8,620 bases of DNA from an uncultured Acidimicrobiia bacterium (GCA_937949585.1 CALEDW010000105.1:1-8620); one strand, 5' to 3'. Positions 1 through 6,356 are shown, counted from the stretch's first letter. Notes: generated by a model not told the origin, from the sequence alone. Numbers and translations: made by a program.

Positions 1-186
1 GTACACCCCGGACGGGAACACCGGCTCCCAGGTGAAGTGGTCGGTGGCGGTGGTCGTGAGGATTTCGGTGTCCCAGCCCCGGGCCGCCAGACCGTGGGCG
101 GTCTCGGCGAGCACCGCCTCGGCCCCGCCGACCACGCCGTCGCCGTAGCGCGCCGGAACGAAGCCCAGGCGACCCTTGCGTTCCAC
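1..186 (-). CDS. Glycosyltransferase family 4, N-terminal fragment (runs off left edge)
   Basis: Only the first 62 codons are present; the rest lies left of the window. The peptide starts VERKGRLGFVPARYGDGVVG, then GAEAVLAETAHGLAARGWDT, then EILTTTATDHFTW. This is the usual start of a GT-B glycosyltransferase: a beta strand, a glycine-rich loop with GGAE, a long helix, and a second strand (EILTT). The family transfers a sugar from a nucleotide-sugar donor to a growing glycan on the cytoplasmic side of the membrane. The GTG start at 186-184 is chosen because an in-frame TAG lies five codons upstream and the homology begins at once. No Shine-Dalgarno sequence is visible, and a TAGGAT hexamer ends 9 nt before the GTG, so the transcript may be leaderless or nearly so. 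The gene is divergent from the one at 246. Donor and acceptor cannot be inferred. Confidence 0.8.
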   Translation of the reverse strand, partial: MERKGRLGFVPARYGDGVVGGAEAVLAETAHGLAARGWDTEILTTTATDHFTWEPVFPSGVY

Positions 187-193
187 GGGTCGT

Positions 194-241
194 CGATCCT
201 ACCGGGACCCCGGCCCGGAGCCGGCGTCGCCGGTAGCATCG
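194..241. promoter_or_regulatory. Divergent promoter region with mirrored -10-like elements
   Basis: The 59-bp gap between two divergent GTG starts holds an inverted repeat: CGATCCTACCGG (194-205) and CCGGTAGCATCG (230-241). The arms are 12 bp, match at 11 positions and are 24 bp apart. Read outward, each arm contains a TANNAT hexamer: TAGGAT on the minus strand (201-196) and TAGCAT on the plus strand (234-239). The plus hexamer ends 6 nt before the GTG at 246, so transcription would begin at about the start codon itself. The minus hexamer ends 9 nt before its GTG. Neither gene has a Shine-Dalgarno sequence. Leaderless GTG/ATG transcripts driven by TANNNT boxes are well known in actinobacteria. 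No convincing -35 was seen. The dyad could also be a regulator's operator. Confidence 0.6.
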
Positions 242-245
242 CCCG

Positions 246-1259
246 GTGGACGTGTGCGTCTGCGGCGCCCAGGTGCCCTTCGTGCGGGGCGGGGCCGAGC
301 AGCACATGGAGAACCTCGTGACCGCCGTGCGCGAAGCCGGTCACCGCGCCGAGCTCGTACGGCTCCCGACCGCCTGGGACCGGACCCGGGTGTTCGACGC
401 GGCGCTGGCGTGGCGGATGGTCCCCCTCGATGCCGACGTGGTGATCGCCACGAACTTCCCCTCCTACTTCGTCCGTCACCCCCGCAAGGTGGTCTGGCTG
501 TTCCACCAGCACCGCCCGTTCTACGACGCCGCCGGCACCGCCTGGTCGGACATCGCGGACGACGACGAGTCGCGCGAAGCACAGCGCCTGCTGGCCACCT
601 GGGACCGCGTGGCCCTCGGCGAGGCGATGCGCCTGTTCAGCACCTCGGGCGTGGTCGCCTCCCGGCTGCTGCACACCACCGGGTTGGTCGCCGAGCCGCT
701 CGCGCACCCCCCGCCCCTGCACGAGCGCTTGCATCCCGGTCCGTTCGGCGACGAGGTGTTCTGCGCGACGCGCCTCGAGGCCAACAAGCGGCCGGAGCTG
801 ATGGTCGACGCGTTCGCGCACGTGCGGGCCCCGGTGCACCTCACGATCGCGGGGCGGGGCAGCCTCGCCGCCTCGTTGACCGAACGAATCACCGCCGCCG
901 GGCTCGCCGACCGGGTCACGCTCACCGGCCACGTCGACGACACCGAGCTCGTCGAGCGCTTCGCCCGGGCACTGGCGGTGCTGTACGTCCCGCACGACGA
1001 GGACTACGGCTACGTCACGCTGCAGGCGTTCCGGGCCGGCAAACCCGTGATCACCTCTGCCGACGCCGGGGGGGTGCTCGAGTGGGTGACCGACGGCGTC
1101 ACCGGTCTGGTCACCGACGGCACCCCGGCCGGGATCGCCGAGGCGGTCGACCGGCTCGCCGCCGACCGCGACCTGGCCCGCAAGCTCGGGGAGGCCGGGG
1201 CGGAACGGGTGGCCGAGCTGTCCTGGGCGCCGGTGGTCGAGCGCCTCCTCGCGCCGTGA
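246..1259 (+). CDS. Glycosyltransferase family 4 (GT-B fold)
   Basis: This 337-residue protein has the normal length and layout of a GT4 retaining glycosyltransferase. The N-terminal acceptor domain has a glycine loop (VRGGAE, residues 13-18). The donor domain starts near 169 (FCATRLEANKRPELMVDAF). It continues with LTIAGRGS (199-206), VTLTGHVDD (224-232) and the sugar-nucleotide site PHDEDYGYVTLQAFRAGKPV (249-268). The family's E-x7-E pair reads E252-x7-Q260, so the second glutamate is a glutamine. This is the first gene of a three-gene plus-strand operon and overlaps the next by 4 bp (GTGA at 1256-1259). The GTG start at 246 fits the fold start (MDVCVCGAQVP) and lies 6 nt after a -10-like TAGCAT, with no Shine-Dalgarno sequence. 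It probably adds one sugar to a lipid-linked polysaccharide intermediate; the sugar cannot be named. Confidence 0.88.
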   Translation: MDVCVCGAQVPFVRGGAEQHMENLVTAVREAGHRAELVRLPTAWDRTRVFDAALAWRMVPLDADVVIATNFPSYFVRHPRKVVWLFHQHRPFYDAAGTAWSDIADDDESREAQRLLATWDRVALGEAMRLFSTSGVVASRLLHTTGLVAEPLAHPPPLHERLHPGPFGDEVFCATRLEANKRPELMVDAFAHVRAPVHLTIAGRGSLAASLTERITAAGLADRVTLTGHVDDTELVERFARALAVLYVPHDEDYGYVTLQAFRAGKPVITSADAGGVLEWVTDGVTGLVTDGTPAGIAEAVDRLAADRDLARKLGEAGAERVAELSWAPVVERLLAP

Positions 1260-2200
1260 GCGACGGTACGCCGCCACAGGTCCCGGCGGTCGTGGAGCTG
1301 CTCAGCGACGGGCGGCCGGTGCCCCTGTGGGCGCAGACCCTCATCGAGGTCCTCGCCCGTCGGGTCGTGGTCCGGGCGCCGGTCGACCGGCCCCCCCGGC
1401 CTGCGGCCCGGCTCGCCACCTCGCCCGGCGCGGCGGACCTGCCCTTGGCCCTGGCCGACCAGGGGGTCCCCGTGGCGGTGCTCGCCGCCGGTCCCACCGA
1501 CGCCGCTCTCCCGCAGGTACGCCGGGCAACGGTGTTGGTGGTGACCGGGACCTCCACCGGGTCCACGCCGTCACCGACCGGGGGACCCGTCATCCTGACC
1601 GTCCACCCCGACGCGGTCGACGCGGCGGCGCACCCGCCGGTGCCCCCCTTCGTGCGGGAGCGGATCCGCCGGGCCCACGGGCTGCCCGAACGGCTCCTCG
1701 TACGGATCGGCTACCCCGGCGCGACCCCGGTGCCCGGGCGGCTCGTGCCCACCGCGCTGGCCTGCGCCTCGGCCGCCGCGGTGCGGGGACCCGCGGTGTC
1801 GCTGGCGCTCGCGCTGGGTACCCCCGTGGTGACCGACGCGGCCACGGCCGGGCGTCTCGGGGCCCGCGACGGCGTACACCTGCTCGTCCGCCCGGACGAC
1901 GGGGTCGAGGCGGCGCTGACCGGCCTCGCCGCCGATCCCGAGCTCACCGCAGTGTGCTCCGGCCACGCGCGGTCCCTGGTGCGCAGGGTCCTCGACCTCG
2001 ACAGGGCGGCGGCGGCACTGCTGGATGCCTGCGGGATCCCGGCACCCCGGCCGCCCCACCACCCGCTCGCCGGGCTCGAGGCGGCGCTCACCGCGCTCGA
2101 CACCCCGCCCGGCGCGGCGCCCCGGATGCGGGCGCTGGCAACGGCCGCCACGTTGTGCGACCCCCGTCCGCCGGTCGAGCTCACCGGGGTCCGCTGGTGA
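1256..2200 (+). CDS. Degenerate glycosyltransferase-like protein of unknown function
   Basis: The GTG start at 1256 overlaps the previous stop (GTGA) and gives 314 residues. The open frame extends much further upstream, but that part is a shadow of the preceding gene. I do not recognise a named family. The clearest resemblance is in the C-terminal half: LALALGTPVVTDAATAGRLG (183-202), ARDGVHLLVRPDDGVEAALTG (about 203-223) and a closing helix near 240-258. These mimic the donor domain of GT4 enzymes (A-x-GTPVV, then DGV-GLLV). The loop that carries the E-x7-E pair in true GT4 enzymes is not evident, and the N-terminal half lacks a GG-A/E loop. The tail (264-314) is rich in Pro and Ala. It may be a non-catalytic partner of a neighbouring glycosyltransferase or a very divergent enzyme. 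The tight overlaps on both sides suggest its product works with its neighbours. Confidence 0.65.
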   Translation: MSDGTPPQVPAVVELLSDGRPVPLWAQTLIEVLARRVVVRAPVDRPPRPAARLATSPGAADLPLALADQGVPVAVLAAGPTDAALPQVRRATVLVVTGTSTGSTPSPTGGPVILTVHPDAVDAAAHPPVPPFVRERIRRAHGLPERLLVRIGYPGATPVPGRLVPTALACASAAAVRGPAVSLALALGTPVVTDAATAGRLGARDGVHLLVRPDDGVEAALTGLAADPELTAVCSGHARSLVRRVLDLDRAAAALLDACGIPAPRPPHHPLAGLEAALTALDTPPGAAPRMRALATAATLCDPRPPVELTGVRW

Positions 2201-3519
2201 ACCACCCGGACCTGGCGCCGGAGGCACTGGCCGGGCTGCGGCACGCGCTCGCCGGGCCGGCCGGAGGCCTGCAGGTCGAGGTCACCCCGGGGCCGCCGGA
2301 GCCCACGGTCCCGCCACGACGGCGAGGGGCCCGCCTCCGGTCGCTCGCCGACCGCATGCTGGACCGCATCGCCGACCTCGTCGCCCGGCGGCTGGCCGCC
2401 CGCACGGAGGATCCCGGGATCGCCGCCCGGGTGGAGGAGCTGCGGGCCGAGCTGCGGGCGCTGGGGACCACCGGCGCCGCCATGCTGCTCGCCCGGGCCG
2501 CCGACGCCCATACCCGCATCGAGGCGCTGGCGACGACCTTCGAGCTCCTCAAGGCCGAGGTGCAGGCGCTGCGCACGCTCCTCGACCGGCTCGGTGAGGG
2601 ACTGGCCCCCGGGTCGGGGCTCGAGGCGGCTCCCGCCCGCATCGCCGAGCTGCGGGACCGCCTCGGAACGCTGGAGCGACGCGTCCGGGACCTCGGCACC
2701 CCGGCCGGGGTCCCCGTCGCCCCCGCTCCTGCGGCCCGGACCGGGCCGCAGGCGGCGACGGTTCGCTTCGACTACCTCGGCTTCGAGCGACGCTTCCGCG
2801 GTGCCCCCGAGGAGCTGACCGCCACGCTGCTCGAGCGCTACGCCGAGCTGTGCGCCGCCCACCAGCCCGTCCTCGACGTGGGCTGCGGCCGGGGAGAGTT
2901 GGTGGGGGCGCTGGCCGCCGCGGGGGTGGCGGTGACCGGCGTCGAGCTCGACCCGGCGATGGCCGCCGAGGCCCGGGCCGCCGGCCGCCCGGTGGTGACC
3001 GGGGACGCGCTCGCCCACCTGCGGGACCTCCCGGCGCACTCGCTCGGGACCGTGATCGCCGTGCACGTGGTGGAGCACCTCCCGATCGAGCGGCTCGTCG
3101 AACTGCTCGAGCTCACCGCCTCCCGGCTCCGCCCGGGCGGCATCCTGATCGCCGAGACCCCGAACCCGGCGTCCCTGGTGGTACTCGGGAACTCGTACAT
3201 CCTCGACCCCACCCACGTGTGGCCGCTGCACCCGCTGCTCCTGCAGTTCCTCTGCGAGCGGGCCGGCTTCCGGGACGTGGAGCTGCGCTACTTCGCGCCC
3301 GCCGAGGGGTACCGCCTCCCGCTCATCGAGACGGTGCCCGGTCTCGCACCGTGGATCGACGAGGTCAACGACCGGCTGTCCCGCCTGAACACGACCCTCT
3401 TCGGTCCCCAGGAGTACGCGGTGGTCGCCCGCGTCGCTCCTGCGTCGACGGCCTCGCCCGGACCGGGGGCAGCCTCCCCGGCGGCATCCGGGCCCGGCGG
3501 CCCGGTCAGCGCACCGTGA
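2197..3519 (+). CDS. SAM-dependent methyltransferase with helical N-terminal extension
   Basis: The GTG start at 2197 overlaps the previous stop by 4 bp, giving 440 residues. Residues 40-165 are Arg/Glu/Leu/Ala-rich and strongly helical, with coiled-coil character around 76-135 and 143-166 and a basic amphipathic stretch at 41-70. The catalytic class I methyltransferase domain spans about 190-412. It has an entry motif FDYLGFERRFRG (191-202), SAM motif I VLDVGCGRGE (225-234), the ribose-binding acidic position VELD (249-252), HVVEHL (290-295) and RPGGILIAETPNP (312-324). DPTHVWPLHP (337-346) then follows, a sequence typical of methyltransferases in O-antigen and capsule loci. The tail 413-440 is low-complexity Pro/Ala/Gly/Ser. 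It likely methylates a sugar of the polysaccharide, possibly the chain end. The 3' end overlaps the convergent hydrolase gene by 14 bp. Confidence 0.85.
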   Translation: MNHPDLAPEALAGLRHALAGPAGGLQVEVTPGPPEPTVPPRRRGARLRSLADRMLDRIADLVARRLAARTEDPGIAARVEELRAELRALGTTGAAMLLARAADAHTRIEALATTFELLKAEVQALRTLLDRLGEGLAPGSGLEAAPARIAELRDRLGTLERRVRDLGTPAGVPVAPAPAARTGPQAATVRFDYLGFERRFRGAPEELTATLLERYAELCAAHQPVLDVGCGRGELVGALAAAGVAVTGVELDPAMAAEARAAGRPVVTGDALAHLRDLPAHSLGTVIAVHVVEHLPIERLVELLELTASRLRPGGILIAETPNPASLVVLGNSYILDPTHVWPLHPLLLQFLCERAGFRDVELRYFAPAEGYRLPLIETVPGLAPWIDEVNDRLSRLNTTLFGPQEYAVVARVAPASTASPGPGAASPAASGPGGPVSAP

Positions 3520-5335
3520 GGTACCGGCCCGAGGCCAGGGCGACCCCCCGGAACCGGTCGGCGGCGGCATACCCGGGGTTCCCGCCGGCGCGGGGAGCGT
3601 CGCCCACGGCGTGCACGCCGCCGAAGCCGTCGAGCACCGCGAAGCCCCGCCCCGAGGGGCTCACCACGAGGTCCCGGGCGATGTCCCACCCGAAGTAGGG
3701 CGTGCGCCCCGCGGGGGTGGACCCCGTCCGCCACAGCCCGCCGAAGCCGTCGAGCACCAGCGCCCCTCCGGGGGTGAACGCCAGGGCGCGGGCGATATCC
3801 CATCCCGGCCAGTAGCCGCTGCGCACCCGGGGGGCGGACCCGGCGCCGTGGACGCCACCCCAGCCGTCGAGCACGGCGATGCCCCGCCCGTCCGGGGTGA
3901 TCGCCACGTCACGGGCGATGTCCCAGCCGAAGTACGGCAGCCGGGCGGCGCCCACCGGCCCTCGCGTCGCGCTGCCGTAGCGCCAGAGTCCCCCGTAGGC
4001 GTCGAGCACGACGTACCCGGCGCCGTCGGGCATCACCGCCAGCCCCCGGGCCGCGTCGAACCCGAAACGGGGCGATCCGTAGTCGGGTGCACCGCCGTAG
4101 GCGACGACCCGTCCGTCCGGACGCAGGACGTAGAAGCCCGACCGGGGGTGCATCACGACCCGGCGACCACCGGTCACCGCCACCGGAAGGCCCGGTGCGG
4201 GTGCCGCCACGCCGCTGCGCATGAGATCGGTGAAGACGAGGTAGGACGGCTTCGCCGACCAGTCCCGGCGGAGCAGGCCGAAGTTCGCCTCGATGTCCCG
4301 GGGGTCGTTGCCGGTGTTGCGGTGCTGGTACCACAGCAGCGGCCCGGTGAACGACCCGAAGGTGGTCACCCACCCCGTGTAGTAGTCGCGCACCCACTGT
4401 GCCTGCTGGGCCTCCGAGACCGAGCGGTCGGTGGTGCCGGTGGGGGCGCCGGCCTCGGTGCCCCACACCTTCTTGGCCCCGTCCCCGTAGAGGCGCATGA
4501 TCGCATGGAGGTCGCGGGTCTGGGTGAAGGCGTTCCACTCCTTTCCGTTCAAGGGGTTGAACGGGTAGGCGTAGGGGTGGTGGCCGACGGCGTCGAAGAA
4601 GCCTTTGGCCCCGGCCTGGTACATCGCCCACAGGAACGAACCGGGCTGGTACGAACGGCCCGGGGCGTCGGGGGCCGGAGCCAGGCCGCCGGTGATCACC
4701 GTCGCCCCTGCGTCCTCCGACTTCACGGCCCGGTACGCGGCCTGCAGCAGGCGGGTGTAGGCAACCGGATCGGGAACGGGCTGAGCGAACGGGAGGTGGT
4801 TCGGCTCGTTCCAGATCTCCCAGACCCGGATCGCCCCGCGCAGATCGGGGCGGTCGGAGCCGGGGCCGTACCGGCGGGCGGCGGCGGCGGCGAACGCGGC
4901 GAAGGTCTGCGGGTCGGCGGGCAGGCACTTCAGCGAGCCGCAACCGGCGGGTCGCGCCCACGGCGGTGTGTAGGCGAGCATCCCGATGATCGCGAGGTTG
5001 CGCCGCCGGGCCTCGACGACGAACCGATCGATCGCGGCCCAGTTCCACGACCGGGGGCCGCCGTGCTGGGTGGAGTTCCAGTCCACGTCGAAACGCACCC
5101 ACCGGGCACCGGTCCGGGCGATCGCGTCGAGGTCGGCGGCGAGCTCGGCGTCGGACTGCCACAGTACCCAGTTGCCGGTGGCGATCCCGGCCCGCGCGGC
5201 CGTCGAGGACGCCCCGACGGCTGCCGAGGCCGGCGCGGCGGCGGGCCGGCCGACCGCAACCGTGGCCTGGATGCCCACCACCGTCGTCAGCACCGCCAGC
5301 GCCGCTCGCGGCGCGTTGCCGCCGATCCTGCGCAT
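3506..5335 (-). CDS. Secreted clan-A glycoside hydrolase with C-terminal beta-propeller-like repeats
   Basis: This 609-residue protein starts at ATG 5335, with GGGAGGG 8 nt upstream. A Sec-type signal peptide (RR at 2-3, hydrophobic 11-28, Ala-rich cleavage region about 32-43) sends it outside the membrane. The catalytic (beta/alpha)8 barrel spans about 55-375. It shows WVRFDVDW (79-86), TPPWARPAGCGSLKC (123-137, a possible disulfide C132-C137), IWNEPNH with the likely acid/base E177, GHHPYAYP (251-258) and WGTEAG with the likely nucleophile E294. This is the pattern of GH39/GH5-like retaining hydrolases such as the PslG group that cut exopolysaccharide; the exact GH family is not certain. 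Residues 399-609 are tandem blades of about 40 residues. It is convergent with the methyltransferase gene. A role in trimming or releasing the polymer made here is inference. Confidence 0.85.
   Translation of the reverse strand: MRRIGGNAPRAALAVLTTVVGIQATVAVGRPAAAPASAAVGASSTAARAGIATGNWVLWQSDAELAADLDAIARTGARWVRFDVDWNSTQHGGPRSWNWAAIDRFVVEARRRNLAIIGMLAYTPPWARPAGCGSLKCLPADPQTFAAFAAAAARRYGPGSDRPDLRGAIRVWEIWNEPNHLPFAQPVPDPVAYTRLLQAAYRAVKSEDAGATVITGGLAPAPDAPGRSYQPGSFLWAMYQAGAKGFFDAVGHHPYAYPFNPLNGKEWNAFTQTRDLHAIMRLYGDGAKKVWGTEAGAPTGTTDRSVSEAQQAQWVRDYYTGWVTTFGSFTGPLLWYQHRNTGNDPRDIEANFGLLRRDWSAKPSYLVFTDLMRSGVAAPAPGLPVAVTGGRRVVMHPRSGFYVLRPDGRVVAYGGAPDYGSPRFGFDAARGLAVMPDGAGYVVLDAYGGLWRYGSATRGPVGAARLPYFGWDIARDVAITPDGRGIAVLDGWGGVHGAGSAPRVRSGYWPGWDIARALAFTPGGALVLDGFGGLWRTGSTPAGRTPYFGWDIARDLVVSPSGRGFAVLDGFGGVHAVGDAPRAGGNPGYAAADRFRGVALASGRYLTVR
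3509..4141 (-). repeat. Tandem 117-135 bp coding repeats for a propeller-like domain
   Basis: These encode residues 399-609 of the hydrolase. The protein repeat is roughly GWDIARD-[VL]-hh-PDGRG-hAVLDGFGGVH-x-GSAP, where h is hydrophobic. The LDG/LDA core recurs at residues 444-446, 489-491, 528-530 and 568-570, so the units are 45, 39 and 40 residues. In DNA the 20-mer ccgccgaagccgtcgagcac (plus strand) occurs identically at 3618-3637 and 3738-3757, and its 12-base core gccgtcgagcac recurs at 3863-3874. There are four full units plus a C-terminal first half (590-609) and an N-terminal second half (399-423). This is the split expected of a closed five-bladed propeller. Confidence 0.75.
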
Positions 5336-5343
5336 CCGAACGT

Positions 5344-5380
5344 CCCTCCCTCAGCCGGCGATCGGTGACCGACGGGAGGG
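5344..5380 (-). promoter_or_regulatory. Hydrolase leader: Shine-Dalgarno with complementary upstream segment
   Basis: On the minus strand the ribosome binding site GGGAGGG (5350-5344) lies 8 nt before the ATG at 5335. A perfect complement, CCCTCCC (5380-5374), lies 23 nt upstream of it. Pairing gives a 7-bp GC-rich stem that would bury the ribosome binding site. The intervening 23 nt can form their own small hairpin (TCGG-TCA-CCGA). The pairing is visible; a regulatory role is inference. Confidence 0.45.
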
Positions 5381-5383
5381 TTC

Positions 5384-5403
5384 TCGACCACTGTTGGTGG
5401 CGA
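5384..5403. repeat. Imperfect inverted repeat in hydrolase upstream region
   Basis: TCG-a-CCACT-gtt-GGTGG-CGA reads as a dyad: 8 pairs including one T.G wobble, with one bulged A and a 3-nt centre. It lies 49 bp upstream of the hydrolase ATG, between the hairpin at 5424-5447 and the ribosome binding site region. No confident -10/-35 pair was recognised in this gap. The dyad may be an operator, part of a structured leader, or chance. Confidence 0.3.
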
Positions 5404-5423
5404 CTTGAGCCGCTCGGACGGCA

Positions 5424-5447
5424 GGACGGGCGTCGCGGCGCCCGTCC
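5424..5447 (-). terminator. Hairpin downstream of sugar transferase gene
   Basis: GGACGGGCG (5424-5432) and CGCCCGTCC (5439-5447) form a perfect 9-bp stem with a 6-nt loop, beginning 32 nt past the sugar transferase stop. No T-tract follows on the minus strand, so this would be a U-less actinobacterial-type terminator or a 3'-end stabiliser. Confidence 0.5.
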
Positions 5448-5478
5448 GTTCAGCGGGGCGCAGGCCCCGGACGCGTGC

Positions 5479-6246
5479 TCAGCAGCCGCGGCGGGCGAGC
5501 AGCGCCGGGATGGTCCGGGCGAGCAGCCCCAGGTCGGTGCGGAGGCTGACCGACTCGACGTAGGCGATGTCGAGGTCGCAGTGCAGCTGCATCGGGCCGT
5601 CACCCCGGGCCGAGACCTGCCAGAGACCGGTGAGCCCGGGTTTCACCGCGTGGCGGCGGTGCTGCCACGGCTCGTAGCGCTCCACGAGCTCCACGAGCTC
5701 CGGCCGGGGCCCGACCAAGCTCATCTCGCCCCGCAGCACGTTCCACAGCTGGGGGAGCTCGTCGAGGCTCCACTCGCGCAGCAGGCGGCCCAGCCGGGTG
5801 TGGCGGGGGTCGTCCGAGCGCTTGTGGTTCGTGCGCCGCTCGTGCGTCACCGGGATCCGGTGGCGCCGGCGGTCGTGGCGCATCGTCCGGAACTTGTACA
5901 CGTCGAAGCTTCGGCCTCCGAGCCCGACCCGGCGCTGCCGGTAGAGCACGGGACGTCCGAGCGTGACGCGCACGGCGAGGGCGATGAGACCGATGAGCGG
6001 GGCGAGCGCCACGAGCGCCACCGCCGCGCCGAGGCGGTCGATGACCGGCTTCACCACCCGGACGTAGGGCCCGCGGGGTCCGGACCCGACGGCCTCCCGC
6101 CCGACGGTCGGCGGGACCGGTTCGACCGTGCGGAGCCGGGTGGGGCGGACACGCCGCGACCGGCCGACCGGGGCGTTGCGCCGACCGCCCGGGGCACCGT
6201 GGCGGACCGCATCGCCGCCCACCCTCGAGCTCGGGACCTGGGCCAT
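5479..6246 (-). CDS. Polyprenyl-phosphate sugar-1-phosphate transferase (bacterial sugar transferase family)
   Basis: This 255-residue protein belongs to the PF02397-type phosphoglycosyl transferases, which move a sugar-1-phosphate from a nucleotide sugar to a polyprenyl phosphate and so start a glycan chain at the inner membrane face. It has a basic N-terminus (1-62), one membrane helix at about 68-92, LYRQRRVGLGG (101-111) and FDVYKFRTM (114-122). The core is LDELPQLWNVLRGEMSLVGP-RPE (161-183), with the catalytic Asp-Glu pair D162-E163, then PGLTGLWQVSARGD (203-216). It is the short form, without the multi-spanning N-terminal domain of WcaJ/WbaP-like proteins. The ATG at 6246 has GGGGGA 8 nt upstream. 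Residues 123-146 form an unusually basic insert (many Arg/His) after KFRTM. A promoter lies just upstream. It is probably the initiating enzyme of this locus. Confidence 0.92.
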   Translation of the reverse strand: MAQVPSSRVGGDAVRHGAPGGRRNAPVGRSRRVRPTRLRTVEPVPPTVGREAVGSGPRGPYVRVVKPVIDRLGAAVALVALAPLIGLIALAVRVTLGRPVLYRQRRVGLGGRSFDVYKFRTMRHDRRRHRIPVTHERRTNHKRSDDPRHTRLGRLLREWSLDELPQLWNVLRGEMSLVGPRPELVELVERYEPWQHRRHAVKPGLTGLWQVSARGDGPMQLHCDLDIAYVESVSLRTDLGLLARTIPALLARRGC

Positions 6247-6298
6247 GGAGACGTCCCCCAACCGTGTCCGACCGACGTCCAGCACGTGCGCAGCGTGC

Positions 6299-6327
6299 AC
6301 CGTAGCACCGGCACCACCCCCTGTGAA
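6299..6327 (-). promoter_or_regulatory. Sigma-70-type promoter for sugar transferase gene
   Basis: The minus strand reads TTCACA (6327-6322), a 17-nt spacer, then TACGGT (6304-6299). The -35 matches TTGACA at five of six positions, and the -10 fits the actinobacterial TANNNT form. Transcription would start near 6292, leaving a leader of about 45 nt before the ATG at 6246. That leader contains two copies of the self-complementary GACGTC (6274-6279 and 6250-6255), the second abutting the GGGGGA ribosome binding site. Confidence 0.5.
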
Positions 6328-6335
6328 CACCCTCC

Positions 6336-6356
6336 GTGACCGCGTGACGCGGCCAC
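6336..6356 (-). terminator. Hairpin just after the glycosyltransferase stop codon
   Basis: On the plus strand GTG-a-CCGCG (6336-6344), loop TGA, then CGCGG-c-CAC (6348-6356) forms an 8-pair stem with one A/C mismatch, starting 10 nt past the stop of the 6366-7520 gene. No T-run follows. It sits directly before the sugar transferase promoter, as expected of a boundary between transcription units. Confidence 0.45.

Noticed and set aside
176..1258. A long upstream extension in the frame of the 1256-2200 gene
   Set aside because: It overlaps the well-supported GT4 gene entirely, and its translation is Arg/Pro shadow sequence. The GTGA overlap at 1256 is the natural start.
1711..3570. A 619-codon open frame on the minus strand across the methyltransferase and the preceding gene
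   Set aside because: It crosses two well-supported plus-strand genes, has no motif, and reflects the rarity of stop codons in very GC-rich DNA.
3600..4020. Regularly spaced repeats of about 120 bp that might suggest a CRISPR array or tandem satellite
   Set aside because: The period is a multiple of 3 and the repeats keep reading frame and protein pattern. They encode propeller-like blades.
3611..5368. A 585-codon open frame on the plus strand, antisense to the hydrolase gene
   Set aside because: It is the GC-driven mirror of a gene with clear catalytic motifs. Its product is rich in Gly/Arg/Val/His/Pro with no recognisable domain, and it lacks a start signal.
5336..5478. A classical promoter ahead of the hydrolase gene
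   Set aside because: No -10/-35 pair with acceptable spacing could be defended. Only hairpins and the ribosome binding site complement are visible, so no promoter was called.
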